A DNA stretch of 64,000 bases from Atkinsonella hypoxylon (lineage: Eukaryota; Ascomycota; Sordariomycetes; Hypocreales; Clavicipitaceae), in NCBI GenBank assembly GCA_000729835.1, contig JFHB01000148.1:1-64000 (forward strand), in the 5' to 3' direction. A model generated the notes under the pieces. It worked only from the letters and a program-made list of their open reading frames with translations. It was not told where the DNA came from and did no database searches. Position 1 is the first letter of the stretch. Every line of letters starts with the position of its first letter. The position numbers and the translations under genes were made by a program. Shown here piece by piece: positions 19,411-29,999 of the stretch.

Positions 19411-22400
19411 CTACATTGCCAGCTCGTCAAACTGGGATACCAAGTCGCGAATAGTCCACCTCCAGATGTCCTGATCTCTTGGTCCGCGACCAACCCACTT
19501 CTCACACTTCCTCCTCCACCGGTCTTCTTCCTCGCGCTGTCTGCGGACAAACTCTGGACCGACGTCGAACTCTTCGCCCACGAGCCAGTCGTCCTTGATG
19601 TCCGAGACGCGGCCGCCCTCGCCGCGGCGCTCTTCTTCCCCTCCCCCCGTGTTGTCGTCCAGATCAGGGATGTCCTTGAACACGTCATCCTCCTCGTCGA
19701 GAGCATCAAAGCCATCCATGGTGTCGGTTGTGGCTTCTGACCTGGCCTTGCCCTGGTTGCCCAGCTTCAGCCAGCACATGTTCTGCGGGTCAAATACCAT
19801 CCCGCTGACGACTTGGACGCCCTTTGTGGCGCTGATGTTGGTGATGAGAGCAGGTCTTGGGGTGGCTACGTCCTTGTCGCGAGCTTGATGTGTGACTGCC
19901 GCGGCAGACATCGTGGGCGTCGCAACCGCGGCATCAAATGCGTCGAGGGCGTTTTCGTTGCCTTCCCATTGAAACGTGTCGGCGTTGTAATACATGCCAT
20001 TGACCACCTTGGAGTCCTTGCCGGCGTTGAGGTTGGAGATGAGATGTGGTTTGAGCTGCTTCGGCCGCTTTGTCTTCTTCTTGGACCGGATGGTCGGCTG
20101 GGGCAAGCTGGGCTGGTGCTGATGCTGGTAATTGAGGTTCGTCTTGGGCCCCAGGGGAGCTTGAGCTTCACGTTGGGCGGTAATGGTGGATAATGGGCCG
20201 TGACTAGGTGCACGGTGGGCCAGAGATGTCTCACGCGCGATGCGGCTGGCAGTGGTATCACGTGCAAAGCGCGGCGTGGACGTGGACGTGGTCGTGGCCG
20301 TCCTGGCTGTCAAGTAGGGCGTCAATGGCGCCGGCGTGGCCGTTCGGTCAGGCAAGATGTTCTGATAGAGCCTATTGCGGATAGTGGCCTTGGCGCTGCC
20401 AGCAGTCGCAGGCTGCTTGAGGAACCTTGTTTCCGATTCTCGTGAGGTTGGCAGATCGTCGAACCCATCGAGTTCGTGGCCGTCGCCAAAATGTTTCTTG
20501 TTCTTAGGCTTGCTAAGGCGCTCCCACGTGTCCGCGGCGACCCTGTATCGATGCGGGCTGGGTGATCGCACGCCAGACCTGGAGAAGGTGCGGGAGATGG
20601 GCCGGAGGTCAATGGCGTTGTCCGAATCGTGCCGGCGGAGCTGACGCAGCGTCTTGGAAGCAGCGTGCTGTGATTTTCCTTGCGAGGCGCCCGCAGGCAG
20701 GAAAGGCTGTGGTTTCCGCGTTAACGAGGCAGGGCTGTCGGTAAGACCCGAGCGCTGTCGCTCCACCGGTGTCTTGGGTCGCAATCCAGATTGTGGACGG
20801 GCCGCCGTCTCACCTCTTGAGGGAGGCCGATGGGACGGCATAGGTTTGGAATGCGTACTATTAAGAGCGCGCACTGCGGGGAGAGAACGTTTTTGTCTGA
20901 GGAGCTGAGAAGTCGTCGTCGGCGCCTCGCCCTTGAGCAAGGAAAAGGATGACCGAGAGCTTAACTCCCGGCCGCGCGGCATAGATAAGGGAAACTGTCG
21001 TCCGGGAGAGGTCGTTGTAGGCGTTGGCAGGCTGGTGACGGAGGATTGGTGCGTATGACCCAAGCGAGACTGTGAACGACGGTTGCTGCGCCAAGGAGCC
21101 GCTGACGGGCCACCGCCGTTGCTGCTGCTGCTGCTGCTCTCATATACAGGTTCCAGCGAGGTCGAATGAGCCCTTTCATGGCTGAGGCGGGAGGCTCTGG
21201 TCTGTGACGAAGACCCAGAGGGGGCGGCAGTGGCAGCGGCAGGTTTGTTTACAAATGTCAAAGACACAGCCGTCTTGGGTCGTGCAGGGCTTACTGGCTG
21301 GGTCTCCTTGACCTTGATGTTGCGGTGCAGTGTCAGCTTGCTGGGCCCAAAGACGTTGCCATCGCCAATTTCCAGGTCATCAAAAAAGTCCTCGCGGTCT
21401 GCTTCTGCCTGGGCAGGTGTCTTCTTGTTGGGCAGGGTGGTCGATGCTGCTGCTGCTGGTATTGGTGTCGGCGACGACTCTTCTGGAATTCTCTCTGGGG
21501 AGAAGCTCTTTTTGCGCTGTTGGAGGCGCTCCTTAAAGTTGAATGGCCCGGACGGCAGCACAAGTCCGTCAAAGGTCTCGTCCTCACTCTCGGCCGTGAT
21601 GGAGCTGGAAATGCTGGGGCTGAGGGCAGATGCTGAAGAGCTTCGGGCAGACCGCCCATCTCTTCGCGTGCCGCCATAGCGAGTGCCCAAACTGCCCTCG
21701 CCCCAATCCAAGTCATCCATGGTGGAAGACGGTGTGTTGGGTATGTCTCTCCTAGTGGACAACCGCAGCTTGCCGTCAGAGGGCAGCTCCAGGTCTTGTT
21801 CAAAGTCATCATCTGACTCCCTGGCCTTTTCAGACTTTTGTGGTGTAGGTGGTGTGATGAAGGAGACGGGCTGTGGTGGCAATCTGGCTTTGGGGACTTT
21901 GATCGTTGCAGGGCCGTCTCCAAAAAAGTCATTGTCGTCATCGATGTCTTTGAACCTGTCTAAGTTGAGGGCTGAGGACAAAGTACTGGTGTTGGATTGT
22001 GTCGATTGTCTGCGGTGAGGCGGCTGGGCGAAGTTTGGATCATCTGAGTCCATGGTTCTTATTGGGCTGCCTTGTATCGAGCCGTCACTCACTTGACGAA
22101 GCGTCTCTGGGAAGTCGACGTCTGTTTTAGGCTTGACGCATAATGCCTGAGAAGCATCGGGGAGCTCGAGATCGGTTTCCCAGTCTTCCTGGATAATTTT
22201 CTTGATTCTGCGCCCTCGCAGACGCGTGATCTTGCCGCCTATCAAAGCGGACGAGGGAATACTTTTGGGTAACGGAATCCCTGCATGTTCTGCCGCGGCG
22301 ATGGCATCCATGGTAGACGATTCATCGTCTCCAGGCAGATGAAGGTGTTTTTCTTCTCCAGCGATGGATTCCAGCTCCGATCGTAAGGATACATGAGACG

Positions 22401-22587
22401 AGGTCGAGTCACGTCGTCGAGAGGGCGGCCGAGACAGGACATGTGAGCTAGCAGATCCCGCGGCGGTGGTGGTGGCGAAAGAGCTTCGAAAGGACAGCTC
22501 ATCGCCTTCCACGAGAAAGTCGTCATCGTCCCAGTTTTCGATTTCATTCTTCACGGGCTGCCGCGGTTTCATTCGTAGAGAATCCAT
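19411..22587 (-). CDS. BYR4: Byr4/Bfa1-type cytokinesis regulator (septation network GAP subunit)
   Basis: The frame is open further upstream to a GTG at 22629, but the first ATG is at 22587 (MDSLRMKPRQPVKNEIENW), which I take as the start: 1,058 residues, one exon. Landmarks of the family are the ENWDDDDFL acidic box just after the start, GIPLPKSIPSSALIGGKI and RRIKKIIQEDWETDLELP near 130-170, short basic/Trp repeats (VVNGMYYNADTFQWEGNE and the related VVSGMVFDPQNMCWLK) in the C-terminal third, and the end IRDLVSQFDEL. Byr4 with Cdc16 forms the GTPase-activating complex for Spg1 at spindle pole bodies and so restrains septation. The middle is long, Ser/Pro-rich and probably disordered, with many possible phosphorylation sites. 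Confidence 0.9.
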   Translation of the reverse strand: MDSLRMKPRQPVKNEIENWDDDDFLVEGDELSFRSSFATTTAAGSASSHVLSRPPSRRRDSTSSHVSLRSELESIAGEEKHLHLPGDDESSTMDAIAAAEHAGIPLPKSIPSSALIGGKITRLRGRRIKKIIQEDWETDLELPDASQALCVKPKTDVDFPETLRQVSDGSIQGSPIRTMDSDDPNFAQPPHRRQSTQSNTSTLSSALNLDRFKDIDDDNDFFGDGPATIKVPKARLPPQPVSFITPPTPQKSEKARESDDDFEQDLELPSDGKLRLSTRRDIPNTPSSTMDDLDWGEGSLGTRYGGTRRDGRSARSSSASALSPSISSSITAESEDETFDGLVLPSGPFNFKERLQQRKKSFSPERIPEESSPTPIPAAAASTTLPNKKTPAQAEADREDFFDDLEIGDGNVFGPSKLTLHRNIKVKETQPVSPARPKTAVSLTFVNKPAAATAAPSGSSSQTRASRLSHERAHSTSLEPVYESSSSSSNGGGPSAAPWRSNRRSQSRLGHTHQSSVTSLPTPTTTSPGRQFPLSMPRGRELSSRSSFSLLKGEAPTTTSQLLRQKRSLPAVRALNSTHSKPMPSHRPPSRGETAARPQSGLRPKTPVERQRSGLTDSPASLTRKPQPFLPAGASQGKSQHAASKTLRQLRRHDSDNAIDLRPISRTFSRSGVRSPSPHRYRVAADTWERLSKPKNKKHFGDGHELDGFDDLPTSRESETRFLKQPATAGSAKATIRNRLYQNILPDRTATPAPLTPYLTARTATTTSTSTPRFARDTTASRIARETSLAHRAPSHGPLSTITAQREAQAPLGPKTNLNYQHQHQPSLPQPTIRSKKKTKRPKQLKPHLISNLNAGKDSKVVNGMYYNADTFQWEGNENALDAFDAAVATPTMSAAAVTHQARDKDVATPRPALITNISATKGVQVVSGMVFDPQNMCWLKLGNQGKARSEATTDTMDGFDALDEEDDVFKDIPDLDDNTGGGEEERRGEGGRVSDIKDDWLVGEEFDVGPEFVRRQREEEDRWRRKCEKWVGRGPRDQDIWRWTIRDLVSQFDELAM

Positions 22588-24326
22588 GCCTGGCGGTTGC
22601 GCAGGCTGGACGAGACGAAAATTTTTCACGGGTGCAGTGAGAGGGAAACGGTTGCTTCAGAGGTATGCGATTGCGACCAAGATTCGGCATTACTTGTGCG
22701 GACTCATAATCGTCCAATTGTGCAGCCTCAATAACCCTCAAGATCAGCAGGTTTTCTAACCTTGTCGCTTGCTTCTTGTTCGTCGTCGTCTTCCTCGTCG
22801 TTGTCGTGTCTACAGATCAATAATAAGCTAAGGTTGATGCGAATGGTACCGTGACTTGAGTTCAACGGTCGCAGCTTCACGGTCGATGACGGACGGATGG
22901 TGAAAATCTCAAGATGCACGAGGTTGCGATAGTGATGCGATGCCGATTCGGTGCGTAACGGCTTCCAACAAGGTTGTGCGATAAATTTTTTTTCTAATTT
23001 GTGTTGTACAGTTTGTGTCGTTGGCGTGGGCGTGACGTTGGAAGCGAGTTTGTGGTGATGCGGTCAGCCGGTTGCAGGAGGCGGGCGCTGTTAGAAACAT
23101 GAATAGAACAGGAATGTGGGAAAAGAAGGCTGGGAGGGGGCCAAGCAGAGGCACCTTACCAGACGGCAGAGCTGGTCAGGTAGAGGTAGGCTCGGCTAGA
23201 ACCCAACGTAGCTTCCCAGCGCCCCTCTAACAACGACATAGGAGTGCTCAGGGGTGGCTGGCAGTGGGCACCCAAGGCCACATTCAGCCGCAAGCAGCCA
23301 CAGACCCTGCTGTCTCAGCATTGATCATCCAAACGCAGACTAGTCACTCGCTGCTTAGTCATTATCGATACCACGCCACAAAACACGAAATAATGTAATT
23401 AACTAACTAACTAGAGAGCTGCTTTATTTCGGTTAAAAAAGTGTGGTGAGGGCATCAGTCACTCGTCGTAAGACGGTCTGTTCACGCCCGTGAAGTCGGC
23501 TGCCCTTCATCATCAAATACGACAGATACCTGTTCCTTTGATTCTCAGCTTCATCGAGAGCCGGATTCCCTCAACACAAAGAGTAATACGGAATACCTTT
23601 GGCCCGCTTCAACATGTCCGACTCCTGGCATGGTAACCTATTTAAATTAAACACAATAAAACCAACCCACCTTACATGTGCACACATTCACTCGGGACAG
23701 GTGGCCATGCTCCATGTGTTCAAGTGATAAAACGGAGCCGTCGTACCATCTCGGACCAGAGATTAGTACTGCTTCTGTAAATAATCCCAGCAGCGTGTGA
23801 GCCAGCACATTATTTCATTCACAGTAACATCGTCCGTCCGTCCTTGTCTTCTGTTCCAGCAAGCCGGCTGAGCCACACAAAAATTGCTAAAGCAGCGCTC
23901 CGCGGGCCATGCTGCACGCTATTCACAGCAGTTCACGCTGATTGGAGGTGCAACGCGCGTATCTGCAGCCCAACTGTGCTACTCTGACGCGAATTCAACG
24001 CGCATATTGTCAATTTAGGCCAGCGTCAATTTATTAGGTGGACTGACGTCGTTCGCTCAACGTGGACGATGATAGGAATCCAGAATGATGAACGTGGATT
24101 AGTTAATTTCTTCTTGCATCACTGCGAATGCACCACGCGGCAGTTGGAAGTGGCCTGCAGACTGGCGGCCATCCAACTTCCTGGCCAATGATAAGCCCGA
24201 TATGTCTGTGTGGGACCAGCAAGGCTTTGGCCGTCCGCTGCCTGGAGTCCTGGACTTACAGATCAGATGGAAATAAACCGTGCACTTTTGTCCTTTGGCG
24301 ATATATTATTCATTCCTTCATTCATC
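22588..24326. other. Long divergent promoter region between BYR4 and the XRCC4-like gene
   Basis: About 1.7 kb without a supportable gene. It holds an AACTAACTAACTAG run near 23399-23412 and a TTTAAATTAAAC segment near 23640. Both genes start outward from this interval. Confidence 0.4.
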
Positions 24327-25427
24327 ATGACTCCAAACAGAGTGCTCAAGCTTGCTCGCACAGACGAAAAGGCCTTCGTTCTGGTTCATGTCTCATCTAA
24401 CGGCTCAGAAGCTCTCGATCTGAAGCTTGTAGGAACCGAGGGAGCGGCGCCATATTCTTGCTCATGTAAGTTGCAATTCACACACATGTCGGTCGGTTCT
24501 GATCATCTTAGTGCGGCACGACCGCGTTTCCTCTTTGCGAGTCAACAACTGTCCCGTCTCTAAAACGGAGTGGCAGAACATTCTTCTCTCCCTGTTTCAA
24601 CAAGAATTCCTCTCCCACATCCAAGCAACTGCCACGGTGCAAAGTGACTCATCAATAACCCTTACGATTCGAAAGCAAATCCAAGGATTCACGGTAAGCC
24701 CGCTCCGTTACACAACTGCTTAAACATTGTTTGACACCGACAGCAACGTCTTGGTGCCATTGTGCTAAACTACGAAGAAAATGAAACCATCGAATTGTTC
24801 GACTGGTGCGCCATCTCCGTGGATGCCTTCACACAAAGCCAAGAGTTTGCCAATAAGTCTGTAGCCGAGCTCCACAGTGTTCAAGCATCGGTAGATGACC
24901 TCAAGTCACAACTAGACGAGCTGATCAAGGCAAAGCGAGAGGATGAGGTGGCCCTTCTTCAGAAATTCAGAGATCTGTTGAACGAGAAAAAGGTCAAAAT
25001 CCGGGAACAGCAAAAGGTCATTGCACAATTATCGTCCAATGCACCGGCGGCGCTTGCAGGTCCCAGTCCAAAAGCTGAGCCGGTCGCTCCAAGCCCGCCG
25101 ACAAGGAGGTCGATGAAACGAAAGGCCCGAGCCGTTGAGGCCGAGGAGCCTGAAAACGACGTTGCCACAGTTGTCAGGTCCGAATCAGAGGATATGGATG
25201 CGGATACGGGCAACACGACAGAAGTAACTGCATCTGTGACCAGTGACGACAACGACGACGATGATGACGAGATTATGGATGAAGCAGAAGACGCTGGTCA
25301 GGCCGACAAGGAACTAGAGCCACCAGGAAAGCAACCGGCTGCACCGCCGCCTGCCAGAAGTCTTCCTTTTCAGCGGAAGAAGCCCGCAGCAACTGGGGGT
25401 GAGGGCGAATCGGATGATGAGTTGTAG
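24327..25427 (+). CDS. XRCC4/Lif1-like non-homologous end joining factor
   Basis: Three exons (24327-24465, 24512-24693, 24744-25427) give 334 residues; both introns have GTAAG donors and restore one frame. The N-terminal half forms the XRCC4 head (LVHVSSNGSEALDLKLVG, then KTEWQNILLSLFQQE). It is followed by a coiled-coil stalk near 120-195 with the fungal signature LLQKFRDLLNEKKVKIREQQ. The C-terminal third is acidic and disordered, with a basic SMKRKARAVE stretch that could be a nuclear signal. XRCC4/Lif1 binds DNA ligase IV through the stalk and supports double-strand break ligation in the nucleus. The 3' end faces the aldo/keto reductase pseudogene. Confidence 0.88.
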
Positions 25428-25511
25428 CAAGAGCCTTATGCATTTGGGTTTACTCAATGGCAATCTGATTTGATCCTTATTTTATCTGTCGCTTGATTCT
25501 ACAGCTGGCTC

Positions 25512-26524
25512 TCAACGCCTGTCATTGGCATCAAACTTGTTATTCCAAAACGCCCTAAAATGCTTCTAGTTGCCTACCACTGAGATTCGAGCCACCTCAT
25601 TGTTTGTGAGGGTAAAGGAAGGCAACTTAGCCAGGTAGCTCTCCAGACGACTTTTGTTCGAGTTTGTGGTCACGGCTACCATTCCCTGATCTAAAATCCA
25701 GCGAAGGCCAATTTCAGACTCCGAAACGCCGTACTTGTTAGCCAGCTCAGCCCAGATTGCGTCGACGGGGCCGCCCCTGGCTTTGGTAATTGGGATCAGT
25801 GGCCCGTAGCACGCCACGGTGATGTTGTGCTCTATGTGAAAGGCCGCAAGGTCTCCATGCTAGAGGTAGGGGTGGAACTCGATCTGGTTGATGGCGGGCG
25901 GGATCTGGGCCGTCTTGAGAATAGCCTCGAGGTGTTCTTGGAGGAAGTTCGACACCCCGATGGACTTGGCGCGTCCCGAAGCTTTGATAGTCTCTAGATC
26001 TGCCCATCTCTGCTGAAGGTCCTCGTCGGTTGTTGCAAACCAGGGTGCATGGATAAGGTACAAGTCAACATAGTCCAAGCCCAATTTCTTGAGGGATAGA
26101 TCAACTGCTTCCTGGGTTGGCTTCTGCTTTTTGACATTGATCTTGGTTATGACAAAGAGCTGGTCCCTGGGAATGCCGGAAGCTTGATGGCAGCGCCGAG
26201 TTCTTCCTCATTCCCGTACACTAGCCAGTTGTCAGAGGTTTTGGGATGCCCCGGGGGTCAGGGCGCAATGGATGCATACCTTCGGCTCCGTCAAGATGAT
26301 GATAGCCGACATCAATAGCTAATTTCGTGACGTCAACGAGGCTTTGGTCAAATGCAGGGTCCTTTTTGTAGTTTGCTGTTCCGAGACCATAGGCAAGCTT
26401 TTTGGCTGTCAGTCTTCTCCCTGCTGACGTTTTATGACGCACATATTACGGGAATCTCATGACCGTCATTGAGTTTCAATTTCGGCGGGAAAGAGCCCTT
26501 GGAAGTCGAGGTAACAAAGGCCAT
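25512..26524 (-). pseudogene. Aldo/keto reductase pseudogene
   Basis: Reads from an ATG at 26524 (MAFVTSTSKGSFPPKLKLND) through two likely introns. Aldo/keto reductase hallmarks remain: GYHHLDGAE joined to YGNEEELG (catalytic Asp and Tyr), VITKINVKKQ (Lys), DYVDLYLIHAPW (His) and KSIGVSNFLQEHLEA. Three lesions break it: a one-base loss after GAAIK near 26183; a TAG in place of Gln in HPYL-Q-HGDL at 25860-25862; and a second TAG in place of Gln at 25566-25568, after which the family C-terminus (KHFRAFWNNKFDA) continues to a TGA at 25512-25514. Both stops are CAG to TAG changes. The parent was an NADPH-dependent cytosolic reductase of unknown substrate. A sequencing error could explain the frameshift, but not all three lesions. 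Confidence 0.85.
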
Positions 26525-27413
26525 TTTGGTAGCCCGCGGTCGATTGCAGATCAATTGACTACCTAGGTAGTTAGATGTAGACAAAATAGCCGACTTTAAC
26601 ACAGCTTTGTGTTTAGTCGACCAGTATTCACGCCGAGGCCAAGGCAAGTCAGTTGTACTAGAGTCGCCAAGACCATGTCGTCATCCCCGCCGTGGAGGCG
26701 CCAACCGTGGCGGAAGGCGCAATCGTCGGATAAGAGAACGGTTATAGATACGCACGGACTTGGTGCAAGACTCATCGGTATCACCGACGAACTCTATAAC
26801 CTACCTGAGTAGCTTAAGCGATGTCAGATGTGACTTTCTACGACGATCTTTATAGGCTCATCGCACACCGTGAGTAAGCATCTCAGTTACTGAGGGTTGG
26901 TTGCAGTGACGGTTTACTGTAGGACTGTAGGGTAAGCATAGCCGCTGGCAACAAACAAGTTTACATGAAGTATACCTAATATCCATATCCATTATGACCT
27001 AGAAAGGCATAAGGGCATCAAGAAGTAAAAAAATATACTACTTTTATAGTGAGATGGTACTCTGCATCTTATGTTGTTTCGTTGGTTACTAAGCTCAGCC
27101 CTGACCTGGCTGTTGCTTTCGCACACTAAATGCTCAAATAGAATCAAATATGACATACTGGGTCATTTTGAATAACTAGCCTCCGGCAAGTCAAGAAAAG
27201 GGACTGACTTTGCATGCAACCTCCATGAGGCAAGCCGGTCAGTGTTCCCCAGCGAGGGATGCTACCCGGCTGCCGGTACTGTGGGGTCTGGACAATGCTA
27301 TCAACTTGACGTCAACCAACGCTCGCCACAAGACTACAAAAGCACAGAGTCCAAATGATTTTAGGAGAGATTCTTTCCAACCAGGCACGATCAGCAAAAG
27401 CAAGTCGCCTTTG
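26525..27413. other. Spacer upstream of the SelO gene
   Basis: No gene. The 26930-27060 part is A/T-rich. An alternative ATG for SelO lies at 27225 within the open frame that continues into the gene. Confidence 0.4.
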
Positions 27414-29401
27414 ATGCCATACCGTGCAGGACTCACACGAGCTGCACTGCGACTCCGAGCTCCAACTATGTCAGCAAACCACAGCACTGTCGCACCAGGT
27501 GCGACGCTTAACGATCTCCCAAAGTCATGGCACTTCACAGCATCACTGCCTGCAGACTCAGAGTATCCCACTCCGGCTGCTTCCCATAAGACTCCTCGTG
27601 ATAAGATCCGGCCCCGTCAGGTACGCAATGCCCTCTTCACTTGGGTGCGTCCAGAGAAGCAAAAGGATCCCGAGCTGCTCGCAGTCAGCCCTGCAGCGCT
27701 TCGCGATCTGGGCATCAAGGCCGGCGAGGAAAAGACAGAGGACTTCCGCCAGTTCGTCTCGGGCAACAAACTCCTCGGCTGGGATGAAGATAAACTGGAA
27801 GGAGGCTACCCGTGGGCTCAGTGCTATGGAGGGTTTCAGTTTGGCCAGTGGGCTGGCCAGCTCGGTGATGGCCGGGCTATATCGCTATTTGAGACCAAAA
27901 ATCCAGCAACAGGGAAGCAATACGAGCTACAGCTCAAGGGTGCTGGCCTCACGCCGTATTCGCGTTTCGCTGATGGCAAGGCAGTTCTGAGGTCCAGCAT
28001 CCGTGAGTTTGTGGTTTCCGAGGCTCTCAACGCTCTTAAGATTCCAACTACTCGAGCGCTGTCTCTAACCTTGCTGCCACATTCCAAAGTCGTGCGGGAG
28101 ACTATAGAGCCCGGGGCCATCGTGCTGCGATTCGCAGAATCTTGGCTCAGATTGGGAAACTTTGATATACTCCGCGCTCGGCAGGATCGTGGTTTGATCC
28201 GCAAGCTGGCCACATACATTGCCGAGGACGTCTTTAGAGGATGGGGGACTCTGCCGGCTAGGCTTGAAAACCCAGAAAAGCCTGATGAGTCGCCGCCCCC
28301 AGAGCGCGGGGTGGGAGAGAAGGAGCTGCAAGGCCCGACGGAGGTGGCGGAGAACCGGTTTACGAGGCTTTACCGCGAGGTTGCTCGTCGCAGTGCCAAA
28401 TGTGTCGCAGCATGGCAAGCTTACGGCTTCATGAACGGTGTTTTGGTAAATTTGCTTCGTCTATCGACCTTGGGAATACGCTTCAAAGCTAACGCGAAAA
28501 AAAGAACACGGATAATACATCAGTGTACGGCCTCTCGATAGATTTCGGCCCGTTTGCCTTCATGGACAACTTTGACCCGTCATTCACCCCAAATCATGAC
28601 GACCATATGCTGCGGTATAGTTACCGAAACCAACCCTCCATCATATGGTGGAACCTTGTCCGTTTTGGCGAAGCAATCGGGGAACTCATGGGCGCGGGCG
28701 GTCTTGTTGATGACGCGACCTTCATCTCGGAGGGCATCAAGGAAGATCAGCAAGAGAAAATCATTGCGCGAGCAGAGAAAGTCATTATGCAGACGGGCGA
28801 TGAGTTTAAGGAGGTATTTTTAGTAGAGTATAAGAGGCTGATGGCGGCAAGACTTGGGCTACGCCAACTCAAGAAGACAGACTTTGACGAGCTGTTCAGC
28901 TCAGCTCTAGATATTCTGGAAGCTTACGAACTCGACTTTAACCACTTTTTCAGGCGATTGAGCAATATTCGACTAACCGACATTGTTTCACAAGAGGCCC
29001 GAATGGAGAAGGCCGGGGTCTTCTTTCACAAGGAGGGAGTCATTGGAGAAAATGAAGCTCGAGAGCGGCTGGCCAAGTGGTTAGAGAAGTGGTCCGCACG
29101 CATCACAGAAGATTGGAAGGAGCACGCTGGGCAGGAAAGGATACAAGCGATGAAGCAAGTCAACCCAAACTTTGTGCCCAGGGGTTGGGTCCTCGACGAG
29201 TTGATTCGACGGGTTGAAAAGGACGGCGAGCGCGATGTGCTGAATCGTGTCATGCACATGGCTCTGAATCCGTTTGAGGATGAATGGAGTGGCAGAATAT
29301 TCAACGGTGAAACATACAAGGGGGATGCTGCAGAAGAGCAAAGATGGGTTGGCGATGTTCCACGGCCGGGGCGAGCCATGCAGTGTAGTTGTAGTTCATA
29401 G
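27414..29401 (+). CDS. Selenoprotein O-type pseudokinase, protein AMPylase (Fmp40-like)
   Basis: Two exons (27414-28445, 28505-29401) give 642 residues. I chose the ATG at 27414 because it starts an Arg-rich, Asp/Glu-free presequence (MPYRAGLTRAALRLR) fitting mitochondrial import; an upstream in-frame ATG at 27225 is possible. Family motifs: YGGFQFGQWAGQLGDGRA, QLKGAGLTPYSRFADGKAVL near 180 (nucleotide binding), RSSIREFVVSEAL, and across the intron GFMNGVL-NTDNTSVYGLSIDFGPFAFMD, holding the metal-binding Asp and Asn. SelO transfers AMP to protein Ser/Thr/Tyr and takes part in oxidative stress responses (yeast Fmp40). The end is QCSCSS; human SelO has selenocysteine at the matching place, so this is the Cys form usual in fungi. 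Confidence 0.93.
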
Positions 29402-29999
29402 CCTTAACGATGCCGATAGACGATCTCCAGCAATTACAATTCGCATGTGCAGTTGAAATTCGTAGATTTGGCAACTTCATAAATCACAAACGGCGTGCTA
29501 CACATGTCAGAAGTACCGAGTTGAATGTAACGTCCGGCGGTAAGAGGCAGCGCTCATCAAGATTTGAAAATCTCTCCCATGCTTCCATAAACGGCGTTAA
29601 ATATTTTTCTGGAGCACAAGATAGAGGAAGACTCGATTAAAGCGGCGAGTGTGCAGGCGCAAACACGACGCTCAAGCTCACCTACAATAAAGTGTGCCCG
29701 TGTACAATTAATTAATTGGAAGAGAAGAAGGAAGAGAAGCCTTGTAGCCCGGCGAAATTCTTCTGGTCTAGAGATATGGGGTTCGACCACAGAGTGGGTA
29801 TGGGCAGCCTCAGGCAAAGAGGAAGTGGCTCTCCAACCAATCAGCGCCACTGTAAATTAATCAGTGTATGGTGGATCATTGCTACTGCTTCCGCCGGACC
29901 AGTTCTCTTCCTGGACGTTCAACGAACCGAGTCCTTTATCTCGCCGCAACCCGCCTTGTACAGCCCATCACCCTCGCTTCCTTCCGTCAAGGCGACACG
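29402..29999. other. Spacer between SelO and the complex I gene
   Basis: Holds the SelO 3' region and the complex I 78 kDa promoter. TACAATTAATTAATTGG at 29702-29718 is a small palindromic AT block. No gene. Confidence 0.45.
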
